DNA of 64,000 nucleotides from Clostridia bacterium (GTDB lineage: Bacteria; Bacillota; Clostridia; Peptostreptococcales; Anaerovoracaceae): contig CABJAP010000012.1 of the NCBI GenBank assembly GCA_902363595.1, positions 62,001 to 126,000 on the forward strand. The letters are read 5' to 3'. Under the pieces are notes generated by a model. That model was given only the letters and a program-made list of their open reading frames with translations, was not told where the DNA came from and did not search any database. This document shows positions 44,617 to 53,091 of this stretch, in pieces. Position 1 is the stretch's first letter, and each line of letters opens with the position of its first letter. Position numbers and translations under genes: made by a program.

Positions 44617-45837
44617 ATGACGAAAATATTAGATGGAATCAGAATCATTGATTTTACTCAGGGCCACACGGGCAGTTATGGGACCATGCTTCTGGCCGAT
44701 TTTGGAGCCGAAGTAATCAAGATCGAAGATCATAAAAAAGGAGGAGATGTGCTGCGGAGCAGTTTCCCAAAGAACGAAAAGGGAAGCGCCTACCACGCAT
44801 ATATGAACCGGGGAAAAAAGAGCATCTGCATCGACCGCCGCTCGCCACAGGGGCAGGAAATGATCCTGCGGCTGATTGAAAAAGCCGATGTGGTCTGCGA
44901 CGGATTTCCCGCAGGCGAAATGGAGGCGTGCGGGATCGGCTACCAGGACGCATGTAACGTAAATCCCAATATCATCTATGCGTCCCACACCGGATTCGGA
45001 AAAACAGGGCCGCTGAGCAATACGGCCGGATGCGATCTGGCGTCGGAAGCCATCTGCGGACTGATGGAGACCACCGGTTCACCCGACGGAGACCCGACTG
45101 CCCACGGTTCGCGCATAGCCGACCAGTTCGGCGGCGTATTCTTTGCCTTCTCCATCGTGGCGGCGCTCATGGCGAGGATGGAGATGGGTGAGGGACAGCA
45201 AATCGATGTGGCTTCCTCCGACTGCATGTTCACCGCCCTGGAGGACTGTGTCGCGGAAGCTTACATGGACGGGGTTACGGAGCACCGGGAAGGAAACGGA
45301 TCGAGAGCCATCGCGCCTTACGATACCTTCGAAGTCAAGGACGGGATTTTATCCACCGCCGTATCAACCAATTCCCAGTGGAAAAAATTCTGCGACGCCA
45401 TGGGATTTGATGATATAAAGGATGACCCCAGATTTTCCACCAACGAACTGCGCGGGGAACATTACTACGGCAAAAACGGACTGAGAGAGAGGATCGCAAG
45501 CAAGTTTGAAACCATGACAAAGTGGGAAATCGAAGACATGCTCAGGCCGTATAACATCCCCAGCGGGCCGGGCTTCACCGTTCCCGAAGCATTTGAAAAC
45601 GACCAGCTGCAAATCAGAAATATGGTGCTCCAGGTTGAGGACAAAACTCTGGGGGCGGTCAAGATGCCGGGAGTTCCCATCAAGCTTTCGGGAATCGATG
45701 ATACGGATATCGGTTCAGCGCCTTTACTGGGAGAGGACACCAAGTCATTCCTTCAGCAGGCAGGATATACGGACAGCGAAATTGAAACCATGGAAATAGA
45801 TGGTGTCATCATGTGCAAAGGAGGGGACAGATCATGA
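44617..45837 (+). CDS. Class III (CaiB/BaiF) CoA-transferase, copy 1
   Basis: A 406-residue protein. IRIIDFTQGHTGSYGTMLLADFGAEVIKIED is the family N-terminus and the catalytic Asp is expected in GSRIADQFGGVFFA. Class III transferases move CoA between free acids by a ping-pong route with an aspartyl anhydride. Paired with a second transferase, it would charge the incoming acid using the CoA of the reduced product. GAAAGGAG precedes the ATG. The stop overlaps the next gene. Confidence 0.87.
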   Translation: MTKILDGIRIIDFTQGHTGSYGTMLLADFGAEVIKIEDHKKGGDVLRSSFPKNEKGSAYHAYMNRGKKSICIDRRSPQGQEMILRLIEKADVVCDGFPAGEMEACGIGYQDACNVNPNIIYASHTGFGKTGPLSNTAGCDLASEAICGLMETTGSPDGDPTAHGSRIADQFGGVFFAFSIVAALMARMEMGEGQQIDVASSDCMFTALEDCVAEAYMDGVTEHREGNGSRAIAPYDTFEVKDGILSTAVSTNSQWKKFCDAMGFDDIKDDPRFSTNELRGEHYYGKNGLRERIASKFETMTKWEIEDMLRPYNIPSGPGFTVPEAFENDQLQIRNMVLQVEDKTLGAVKMPGVPIKLSGIDDTDIGSAPLLGEDTKSFLQQAGYTDSEIETMEIDGVIMCKGGDRS

Positions 45838-47039
45838 GACCTTTTGACGGAATAACGGTGCTGGATTTTACACAGGCGTACAGCGGACCCTACTGCGCGT
45901 TGAATTTAGCCGATAACGGAGCGCGGGTCATTAAAGTGGAGCGGGCGGTGGACGGAGAACAATCCAGGTACTGGACCCCTTATACGGAAGACGGAGAGAG
46001 CGGGTATTTTGCCCTTTACAATCGGAATAAGGAGTGTCTGGCCGTGGATTTGGGAGAGCCGGAGGGCAAGGAAATCATCAAAAAATTGTTTGCCCAGGTA
46101 GACGTGGTCCTGGAAAACTTCAAGTACGGCACCATGGACAAATTGGGGATCGGATATGAAGTGGCAAAGGAAATCAACCCGGAGATCATATTCGCGTCCA
46201 TCACCGGTTTTGGGCAGACGGGGCCTTTGCGCAAGAATACCGCATATGACAATGTGATCGAGTGCATGTGCGGATTTATGGAAATGACCGGATATCCCGA
46301 TGGAGAGCCGATGCGTTCCGGAACTTCGGTGGGAGATAGCTATACCGGCCTGACCATGCTGCTGGGAATCGCGCTGGCTTGTTACGATAAAAAGCGAACC
46401 GGCAAGGGCAGAAGAATCGACGTGGCCATGTTCGATACCATGTTTGCCACCATAGAGGATGCGGTTTTGGCCTACAGCCTGACAGGAGAGGAAATCAGCC
46501 GGTCGGGCAATGCCAAGCCGCGGGAGATCGTGCCTTACGATGTTTACAAATGCGAGGACGGCTCTGTGGCGGTGGGCATCACGGAGGAATCCATGTGGCC
46601 GGATTTTTGCGAAGCAATGGGAATGGCGGAATTGATCGATGATGAGCGGTTCTGTACCAATGATCTGAGATGTGAACATTTTGACGCTTTTACCCAAATC
46701 ATGGTTGATTTTATGAACAATCAAAAACAGGGATGGGTACTGGATCAGCTGGCAAAATACAAGATTCCTGCGGCGCCGATTCTGGTTCCCCTGAGGACGA
46801 TGGAGCATCCCCAGACGCTGGCCAGGGAGATGGTCATTGAAATCGACGATGCCAACATCGGCAAATACAAAGCCTTTGGCCATCCGATCAAGTTCAGCAA
46901 GACGCCTTGCTTCGTAAAAAAATCGTCTCCCAAACTGGGCGAAAGCACCTATGATATTTTGACCTCCCTGGGATACAGCGAGCAAGAGATTCAAAACTAC
47001 GTGGATGAAGAAATCGTCAGCGTTCCCGAAGAGCATTAA
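45834..47039 (+). CDS. Class III (CaiB/BaiF) CoA-transferase, copy 2
   Basis: A 401-residue paralogue of the preceding gene (ITVLDFTQAYSGPYCALNLADNGARVIKVE; catalytic Asp in GTSVGDSYTGLTM). ATG 45834 is chosen because GGAGGGG lies six bases upstream and the ATGA overlap couples it to copy 1. Tandem class III transferases may form a heteromer, or each may act on a different acid. It is the last gene of the sigma-54 operon before a hairpin. Confidence 0.86.
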   Translation: MRPFDGITVLDFTQAYSGPYCALNLADNGARVIKVERAVDGEQSRYWTPYTEDGESGYFALYNRNKECLAVDLGEPEGKEIIKKLFAQVDVVLENFKYGTMDKLGIGYEVAKEINPEIIFASITGFGQTGPLRKNTAYDNVIECMCGFMEMTGYPDGEPMRSGTSVGDSYTGLTMLLGIALACYDKKRTGKGRRIDVAMFDTMFATIEDAVLAYSLTGEEISRSGNAKPREIVPYDVYKCEDGSVAVGITEESMWPDFCEAMGMAELIDDERFCTNDLRCEHFDAFTQIMVDFMNNQKQGWVLDQLAKYKIPAAPILVPLRTMEHPQTLAREMVIEIDDANIGKYKAFGHPIKFSKTPCFVKKSSPKLGESTYDILTSLGYSEQEIQNYVDEEIVSVPEEH

Positions 47040-47070
47040 TTGGTGCATATAAACGAATGCAATATACTGC

Positions 47071-47107
47071 AAGCAGAGTATTTATTATAACAATAAATGC
47101 TCTGCTT
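47071..47107. repeat. 16-bp inverted repeat between CoA-transferase and activator genes
   Basis: The arms AAGCAGAGTATTTATT and AATAAATGCTCTGCTT (one G-T pair) enclose ATAAC. It has no T tract and directly precedes a TATAAT at 47115, so it could be an operator for the activator gene as well as a transcript end. Confidence 0.6.
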
Positions 47108-47156
47108 AATATGATATAATGGTCTGACAAATAGTCTTTGCGGAAGAGGTATGAAG

Positions 47157-48560
47157 ATGAAATATATTCAGTTTCTAAAAGAAAACTATGATTGGCTGAT
47201 GGATTTTATTAATTGTATGACGGTCGGCATTTGGATTACCGATGCCGAAGGAAGGGTGATTATGGTTAATAATTCTTCAATCAGCACGGGAGGATTGGGC
47301 CGTGAAGAAATTTTGGGACGATATACGACCGAATTACTGGAGTCAGGATATATTTTATATGAATCCTCCGTATTGAAAGCGATCGAGAGCGGCCATGAAG
47401 AGAGCATCGTGCAGGAAGAGGGGGAAGGCAATCATTCGATGGCTACCAGCGTTCCGCTCTTTGACGGAGATGAGCTGGATTTGATCGTATGCGTTGAACT
47501 GGATATCACAGAGGTGATGCGCCTGAAGGGGCTGCTGGAAAATCAGAAGAATATTACCAGGAAATACCGAGATGAGCTTTTAAAGTTTTTGGGCCAGAAC
47601 AACACGGAAAACAATGGCAGCGAGGAACTGGTCACCTATAACGTTAACATGATCCGCATTAAAGACATGGCCGCGAAAACGGGAAAAACCGACGCAACTG
47701 TGATTATCACCGGGGAGTCGGGGACCGGTAAAGAAGTGATGGCCAATTTGATTCAGAAAAACAGCGCCAGGGCCGACGCGCCTTTTATCAAGGTTAACTG
47801 CGCGGCGATTCCCGAATCCTTAATCGAGTCGGAATTCTTCGGATATGAAAAGGGGACATTTACTGGCGCCAATGTGAACGGTAAGATCGGCCTCTTTGAA
47901 TTGGCCAACGGCGGGACCTTGTTTTTGGATGAAATCGGCGACTTGCCGCTGCAGATGCAGTCCAAGCTGCTGCGGGTCATTCAGGAGCGGGAAGTGCGGA
48001 AGATCGGCGGCGAAAAGGTCATTCCGGTGGATATCCGTTTTATCGCCGCTACCAATAAAAATTTGAAAAAGGAAATGGAGAGGGGCGCTTTCCGAAGCGA
48101 TTTGTATTACCGGCTGTTCGTGGTGCCGATCCATATTCCGCCGCTGAGGCAGCGGATCGAGGATATCGCTCCCATGGCCAATTATTTTATCAAGATGTTT
48201 AATGAGCAGTATAAGATGAACAAGGTGATCTGCGATGATGCCATCAAGGAATTGGAGGCCTATTATTGGCCGGGAAACGTCCGCGAGCTGAGAAATGTCA
48301 TCGAGCGAATGGCTGTCAGCGGTTCCGGCGATCAGATCACCAGATTCCAAGTGAGCATGTGTTTGAACGACAATGCCGGCGCCGGCGACAATATGGGACC
48401 TGGGGCAAGAAATCAATCTCTGGGCGCCCTGCTGAAGGAATATGAGCGGGAGATCATCATGAAAACCGTGGATGAATGCGGCAGTATCAGCGCTGCGGCC
48501 AGGGCTCTTCAGGTCAATAAATCCACCATATCAAAAAAGCTGAAAGAATATGAACGTTGA
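47157..48560 (+). CDS. Sigma-54-dependent PAS/AAA+/Fis activator of the acyl-CoA dehydrogenase cluster
   Basis: A 467-residue enhancer-binding protein. The PAS domain contains [19 protein letters not shown]; Walker A is GESGTGKE; the sigma-54 contact loop is GTFTGA instead of GAFTGA; Walker B is GTLFLDE; the helix-turn-helix is [19 protein letters not shown] start at ATG 47157, seven bases from GAGG; ATG 47151 is also possible. Its place right after the CoA-transferase operon makes it the likely reader of the GTTGCC-N4-GGCAAC dyads, but it could also serve the symporter gene that follows. Confidence 0.88.
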   Translation: MKYIQFLKENYDWLMDFINCMTVGIWITDAEGRVIMVNNSSISTGGLGREEILGRYTTELLESGYILYESSVLKAIESGHEESIVQEEGEGNHSMATSVPLFDGDELDLIVCVELDITEVMRLKGLLENQKNITRKYRDELLKFLGQNNTENNGSEELVTYNVNMIRIKDMAAKTGKTDATVIITGESGTGKEVMANLIQKNSARADAPFIKVNCAAIPESLIESEFFGYEKGTFTGANVNGKIGLFELANGGTLFLDEIGDLPLQMQSKLLRVIQEREVRKIGGEKVIPVDIRFIAATNKNLKKEMERGAFRSDLYYRLFVVPIHIPPLRQRIEDIAPMANYFIKMFNEQYKMNKVICDDAIKELEAYYWPGNVRELRNVIERMAVSGSGDQITRFQVSMCLNDNAGAGDNMGPGARNQSLGALLKEYEREIIMKTVDECGSISAAARALQVNKSTISKKLKEYER

Positions 48561-48574
48561 GTAACGGAAGGCTT

Positions 48575-50017
48575 ATGGATAAATTAAAAACCAGTACAAA
48601 GATCTTATATGGAATCGCCGGAATCGGAGACTCGGCATTATATAACTTTATGGGGACCTTTGCCCTGTTTTTTCTGACGACCGTGGCGGGCGTCGATCCG
48701 GCGGTCGGGGGAACCATTGTGGCGCTGGGCTCCATATGCGAGACGATCGCCGGGGCGGTCATCGGCTATGTTTCCGATAACACTGCGACAAAATATGGGA
48801 AAAGGAAACCCTTTCTTCTGGCCGCGGCCTTCCCGCTGACAATCATAACCTGCCTCTTTTTTGCCAATTTTAATATGGGCATGACCGTTAAGATTTTGTA
48901 CTATGGGGCCATGATGGTTATTTTTTGGACGTTTTTTTCTGTTTTCTTTGTGCCTTATTTGGCCTGGGGCGCTGAGCTGACTCAGGACTATAATGAAAGA
49001 ACCGTGCTGCGGGGATACGTCTATTTCTTCAACATGGCGGGAGTGACCATTGGCATGATCCTGCCCAACCTGATCGTGGACTGGCTTGGCAGCCAAGGCT
49101 TCTCTTTAGGCGCCAGCTGGCAGATCACGGCTGTTTTCTGCGGCGTGTGCGCAGGAGTATCCATTTTTATCGCCGCTGTCGGCATCAAAGATCAATTTGA
49201 GCGGAATTATCAAACAGCAGGGAAAGAAGCGGCGCACAAAGCCAGAACCAGTATGAAGTCCCTGGTTCGGGCTTTCAAAGACATGCTCGGCAGCTATTGG
49301 GAAATCATGAAAAGCAAAACGGTTTTGTGCATCCTAGGCGCCAGTGTCTTTTATCTGATCGCTTACGCCATTTTCTCCGCGGACAGAATGTATTTCCTAA
49401 CCTATAACATGAAATTCTCACCGGGACAAATTACTGCGGTCCTTGCATTCCTTACCTTCTCGCCCCTGGTCTTTTTGCCGCTGATCATAAAACTAAGCAA
49501 TCGATGGGATAAACGATCTCTGTTTCTTTACGGAATGAGTATCAGTACCGTGATGATGCTGCTATATGGGGTTATGGGCATTCATTCCATGGCGGGTATT
49601 TTCTTGTATTCCTTTCTGTATTCCATCGGAAATATTTGTTACTGGCAGCTGATTCCCTCGATGATCTATGATGTTTCCGAAGTGGACGAACTGATTTACA
49701 ATAAGAAGCGGACCGGGCTAGTGATTTCGCTGCAGTCCCTTTCCGAGTCTCTGGCAAACGCCGTCGGTGTGCAGCTTTTGGGCATTATGCTCAGCGCCGC
49801 GGGCTTTGACGGAGAAGTGGGGGTACAAGCGGATACGGCATTGCTCTGTACCCATCTTTCCTTTACGGTCCTGCCGGCTGTTTTCATGGGAATATCCATT
49901 TTGATGATTGTGAAATATCCGGTTACGAGAGCGGTTTATGATCAGGTTTTGGCCGCGCTCAAGGCCAGGGAGGCAGGAGAAGATGTGGATATGGAGGCGT
50001 TTGAGAGATTGAGATGA
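48575..50017 (+). CDS. MFS transporter, GPH (glycoside-pentoside-hexuronide):cation symporter type
   Basis: A 480-residue membrane protein with about 12 hydrophobic segments. KILYGIAGIGDSALYNFMGTFALFFL and DNTATKYGKRKPFLL (loop 2-3 motif) are typical of the GPH family. ATG 48575 follows GGAAGG closely; TTG 48557 overlapping the activator stop is an alternative. GPH carriers classically move sugars, but many clostridial members are of unknown substrate. Here it might export or import an acid or amine of the adjoining pathway. Confidence 0.8.
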   Translation: MDKLKTSTKILYGIAGIGDSALYNFMGTFALFFLTTVAGVDPAVGGTIVALGSICETIAGAVIGYVSDNTATKYGKRKPFLLAAAFPLTIITCLFFANFNMGMTVKILYYGAMMVIFWTFFSVFFVPYLAWGAELTQDYNERTVLRGYVYFFNMAGVTIGMILPNLIVDWLGSQGFSLGASWQITAVFCGVCAGVSIFIAAVGIKDQFERNYQTAGKEAAHKARTSMKSLVRAFKDMLGSYWEIMKSKTVLCILGASVFYLIAYAIFSADRMYFLTYNMKFSPGQITAVLAFLTFSPLVFLPLIIKLSNRWDKRSLFLYGMSISTVMMLLYGVMGIHSMAGIFLYSFLYSIGNICYWQLIPSMIYDVSEVDELIYNKKRTGLVISLQSLSESLANAVGVQLLGIMLSAAGFDGEVGVQADTALLCTHLSFTVLPAVFMGISILMIVKYPVTRAVYDQVLAALKAREAGEDVDMEAFERLR

Positions 50018-50100
50018 AGGCTTGGGCTGGTCCTCAGGAAATGAAGTTACGGTAAACCAAAAAGCATGCCAGCTCAGTGGGCAGCCCCGTTTATTATCAC

Positions 50101-50130
50101 AAAAACCCAAGCCCCGCGCTGGGGCTTGGG
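50101..50130 (-). terminator. Terminator of the ammonia-lyase-like gene (minus strand)
   Basis: The perfect arms CCCAAGCCCC and GGGGCTTGGG; on the minus strand the stem is followed by TTTTTG. Confidence 0.85.
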
Positions 50131-50191
50131 CGATGGTATTCAGAGGCAGGGTGATAGCCGTCTGAACAATTGGCATTGGGAACAAATCTAT

Positions 50192-50617
50192 CTATGCCTC
50201 GTCTACTACAAAGGTTGTATCTCCCTTCACCACTAAAACAGGTTCGTCGAATACTTCTGAACGATCGGTTTTCTGGTCGTATTCAGAGGTTTTGTACATT
50301 TCATACCCATATATTCTGGATCTGCTGCCGTGCTTGACAAGCCATACAATCACTTCTACGGCGTCCAGCATGTGAACCGGCTTTAAAATGTTTGCTTCCG
50401 TGTGGACGAATAGGCCGCCGTCCCCGTCATCCCGGATATTGCTCAGCTCGGTAACACAGTCAATGCACTTTTCCATCAATTTGCATCCTGAGATCATTTC
50501 TCCCGGATAATGCATATCCTCGCCGTTGATCGACATTCTGAATTTTAATTCCGTTACATCTCTGCCCTTCTTTACTTCACTTAATAAAGCCCTTTTTTCA
50601 GCTTCTACTTTTGCCAT
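50192..50617 (-). CDS. Hotdog-fold 3-aminoacyl-CoA ammonia-lyase-like protein
   Basis: A 141-residue protein resembling 3-aminobutyryl-CoA and beta-alanyl-CoA ammonia-lyases: FRMSINGEDMHYPGEMISG, a DGDGGLFVH-type segment, then LKPVHMLDAVEVIVWLVKHG. Such enzymes eliminate ammonia from a beta-aminoacyl-CoA to give the 2-enoyl-CoA. I start at ATG 50617 behind AAGGAGG. It is monocistronic with its own sigma-54 promoter and the same paired dyads as the acyl-CoA dehydrogenase operon, which links them in one pathway. A general hotdog thioesterase-like role is the main alternative. Confidence 0.7.
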   Translation of the reverse strand: MAKVEAEKRALLSEVKKGRDVTELKFRMSINGEDMHYPGEMISGCKLMEKCIDCVTELSNIRDDGDGGLFVHTEANILKPVHMLDAVEVIVWLVKHGSRSRIYGYEMYKTSEYDQKTDRSEVFDEPVLVVKGDTTFVVDEA

Positions 50618-50674
50618 AATCGTGTCCTCCTTATTAATCATTTATCGGTTCGTTGTGTACTGCTTATAATATAC

Positions 50675-50689
50675 GCATATATGGTGCCA
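50675..50689 (-). promoter_or_regulatory. Sigma-54 promoter of the ammonia-lyase-like gene
   Basis: On the minus strand this reads TGGCACCATATATGC followed by G, with exact GG/GC spacing. Confidence 0.75.
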
Positions 50690-50761
50690 ACATTTTATAA
50701 AAATAAGCTGTTGAAATTTCAATGGTTAGATAGGATGGGCCGCTGTGACGGTCCTGTTTTC

Positions 50762-50796
50762 GTTGCCATACGGCAACGTCGTTGCCGTATGGCAAC
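50762..50796 (-). promoter_or_regulatory. Upstream activator element D, copy 2
   Basis: GTTGCC-ATAC-GGCAAC (50762-50777) and GTTGCC-GTAT-GGCAAC (50781-50796) lie 88 and 107 bp upstream of the minus-strand sigma-54 core. Confidence 0.72.
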
Positions 50797-50969
50797 GATG
50801 GGGGAATGATGCCGGGAATGGAAAAACAGGCCGGCCGCATCCATGGACACGCGGTCCGCCGGATCTTGCTATGTATACAAAATTCTTTGAAAATCCAATA
50901 TTGAATTAATTGGTAAATCGTGGTAGCATGAAAACACAAACCGCCATTTTAAGGGAAAAGGGGAGAAAC

Positions 50970-51863
50970 ATGGATTTCAGACAAATCGAAGCTTACGTCA
51001 ATGTCGTAAAGCAAAAGAGCTTTTCAAAAGCCGCCTATATTAGCAATGTGAAGCAGCCGACCATAAGCGCGCACGTCAACGCTCTGGAGAAAGAAATGGG
51101 AGTCAAGCTGATCGACCGGACCCATCGGGAAGCCAGGCCCACACCAGAAGGCCAGTTGTTTTACGATTATGCCATCAACATGATCAATCTGAGAGAGACC
51201 GCCACTTACTCCATAAAAGGTTTTCAAAAAAATATTAACGGATTAATCCGAATTCATGCGTCTAATTTTCCTGCAGAATACATCTTGCCCAAACTGATCA
51301 AATCCTTCAGCGATCTCTATCCCAACGTTAAATTTCAAATTGAACAGTACGACAGCAAACAGGTTCTGGAGAACATGCTGGAAAACAAGGCCGAAATCGG
51401 TTTTACAGGAGTAAAAGGCAGCTACGGTCTGGCCTATATCCCACTATTTGAAGACGAACTGGTGGTCATCGCCCCAAAAGACAAACAATACGAGGGGCTG
51501 ATCAAAGAGCCGATTAAGGTGTCTGAGATCGCAGACTATCCGCTGATTTTCAGAGAACAGGGCTCAGGCACAAGAAAATTATTGGAGGCCATCTTGGTGC
51601 GCGATGGGATACAACTGGACGAGCTCAATGTGGTGGTGACGGTGAATAACAATGCCATGCTGAAACGATTCGTGAAAAGCGGAATGGGGGCAGCGATCAT
51701 TTCTAAATGCGCGGTGGAAAAAGAAGACAAAGACTTCTTCCATGTCATAGAGATTGACAATCTGGGGGTAAAAAGAAAGTTTTATCTTACCTATAATAAG
51801 AAAATAACAGGTACACCTACAGTTAATCTGTTTAAATCCTTTGTGGAAGATGGATTTAAATAG
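50970..51863 (+). CDS. LysR family transcriptional regulator
   Basis: A 297-residue protein and close paralogue of the selenium-associated LysR at 31178, with helix-turn-helix MDFRQIEAYVNVVKQKSFSKAAYISNVKQPTISAHVNALEKEM and a C-terminal effector domain (PLIFREQGSGTRKLLE). ATG 50970 follows GGGGAG. It lies between two minus-strand, sigma-54-controlled units. The target is unknown; selenium or sulfur response is possible by similarity to its paralogue. Confidence 0.83.
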   Translation: MDFRQIEAYVNVVKQKSFSKAAYISNVKQPTISAHVNALEKEMGVKLIDRTHREARPTPEGQLFYDYAINMINLRETATYSIKGFQKNINGLIRIHASNFPAEYILPKLIKSFSDLYPNVKFQIEQYDSKQVLENMLENKAEIGFTGVKGSYGLAYIPLFEDELVVIAPKDKQYEGLIKEPIKVSEIADYPLIFREQGSGTRKLLEAILVRDGIQLDELNVVVTVNNNAMLKRFVKSGMGAAIISKCAVEKEDKDFFHVIEIDNLGVKRKFYLTYNKKITGTPTVNLFKSFVEDGFK

Positions 51864-51907
51864 GGGCAGGGAAGGCACTGCAACAAGAAAACAGTACAAA
51901 AAAAGAG

Positions 51908-51946
51908 GACGGGCTATCGCATTTTTGATAGCCCGTTCCTCCTTTA
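51908..51946. terminator. Bidirectional terminator between lysR and the minus-strand ykvI gene
   Basis: GGACGGGCTATC and GATAGCCCGTTCC enclose GCATTTTT, flanked by A-rich sequence on the left and TCCTTT on the right, so it can serve both converging genes. Confidence 0.8.
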
Positions 51947-51970
51947 AGAAGGTATATGTCAAAAGAGTAT

Positions 51971-53071
51971 CTAAGCTGCTGTTTTCTTGGAGTTCTTCTT
52001 AGCGATCCGAAGAACAACCTTGACGGCCACCAGGAGAATGAAAATGATTCCCACATAACCGTTGATGACATAGATGATATTGAGCAATTTATTGAACGGC
52101 AGCAGCAGCGCCACCGCAGCGCCCAGCAGAGCCAGAACGACAATGACAAGCTTGCCTTTGGTCGTCTTTTCGTCTACGAATCTGGTTGCCGGACTGTAGA
52201 GAAGGGGCACGGCCGATGAATAGATACCGAACATGATAATGATTGCGAAGACAGCGCCCAGCGCGGGACTCAGGTTGGCGGCCAGCGTGAGGATTGGAAT
52301 CTGGGAACCTTCCATGGATTCCATATTGGCAAACATGGCCAGCACCACGATGAGAGCCGTTACTGTGAACAAGGCCACGCCTAAAATCTGGCCGTAAGCG
52401 GCCTGCTTGAAGCTTTTCAGCGTCTTGCCGTAAGCCGGCAGAAATGCTACCATCCACAGGATGCCGAAGCCCAAATAATTGAATACGGACATGTACCAGG
52501 AATCGGCCGGTTTGACCAGATCCAAATCCGCCGTAAGGGCCATACCTTCTTTAATGGACAGATCGCCCATAAAGATATTGGGAATACAGATTAAGATGGT
52601 GATTACGATCAAGGCCGGTCCGATTTTGCCGATGATATCTGCGATTCGATTGAGTCCAAGGGTAACGGTCAAACCTCCGGCAACGGCCAGTATGACAACG
52701 CCGACCCAGGTCGGAAGCCCATAGTGCTGATTCAGGGTAGCGCCGGCGCCGGAACACATGACGATGAACGACATATAGACAAACAGGTTTGTAAAATAGT
52801 CGTAAAAGGTACCGATATATTTGCCGCAGTAGTACTTATAAACACCGTCTTTTGTTTCAAACTGTTCTCTGTATCCGGTTGTAATGAATTCGGTGTCCAT
52901 CCATGAACCGATGATAAAATATGCGATCAGAGCTGCGAACGCGCTGACGCCGTATGATGTGAAATATTGCAGAACCTCTTGTCCCGTAGCAAATCCTGAG
53001 CCGATGGCAAAGGCGATATAAGTGCCGGCGACCGTTAAAATTCCTCCCAATGATACTTTGTTTCCACTCAT
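51971..53071 (-). CDS. YkvI family membrane transporter (copy 3)
   Basis: A 366-residue membrane protein with GTYIAFAIGSGFATGQEVLQYFTSYG at the N-terminus, about ten hydrophobic segments and a basic C-terminus (AKKNSKKTAA). AAGGAG precedes the ATG by eight bases. It follows the amidohydrolase gene by 20 bases in one minus-strand operon with the same activator element as the first YkvI gene, suggesting that both carriers import chemically related compounds. Confidence 0.85.
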   Translation of the reverse strand: MSGNKVSLGGILTVAGTYIAFAIGSGFATGQEVLQYFTSYGVSAFAALIAYFIIGSWMDTEFITTGYREQFETKDGVYKYYCGKYIGTFYDYFTNLFVYMSFIVMCSGAGATLNQHYGLPTWVGVVILAVAGGLTVTLGLNRIADIIGKIGPALIVITILICIPNIFMGDLSIKEGMALTADLDLVKPADSWYMSVFNYLGFGILWMVAFLPAYGKTLKSFKQAAYGQILGVALFTVTALIVVLAMFANMESMEGSQIPILTLAANLSPALGAVFAIIIMFGIYSSAVPLLYSPATRFVDEKTTKGKLVIVVLALLGAAVALLLPFNKLLNIIYVINGYVGIIFILLVAVKVVLRIAKKNSKKTAA

Positions 53072-53091
53072 AGAAATTCTCCTTATAATAA

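Noticed and set aside
40007..47039. A standard carnitine/gamma-butyrobetaine operon
   Set aside because: CoA-transferase, CaiA-like and FixAB-like genes are present, but there is no BCCT carrier, no CaiC ligase and no CaiD hydratase, and the co-regulated lyase-like gene points to an amino acid. A betaine-type substrate is not fully excluded.
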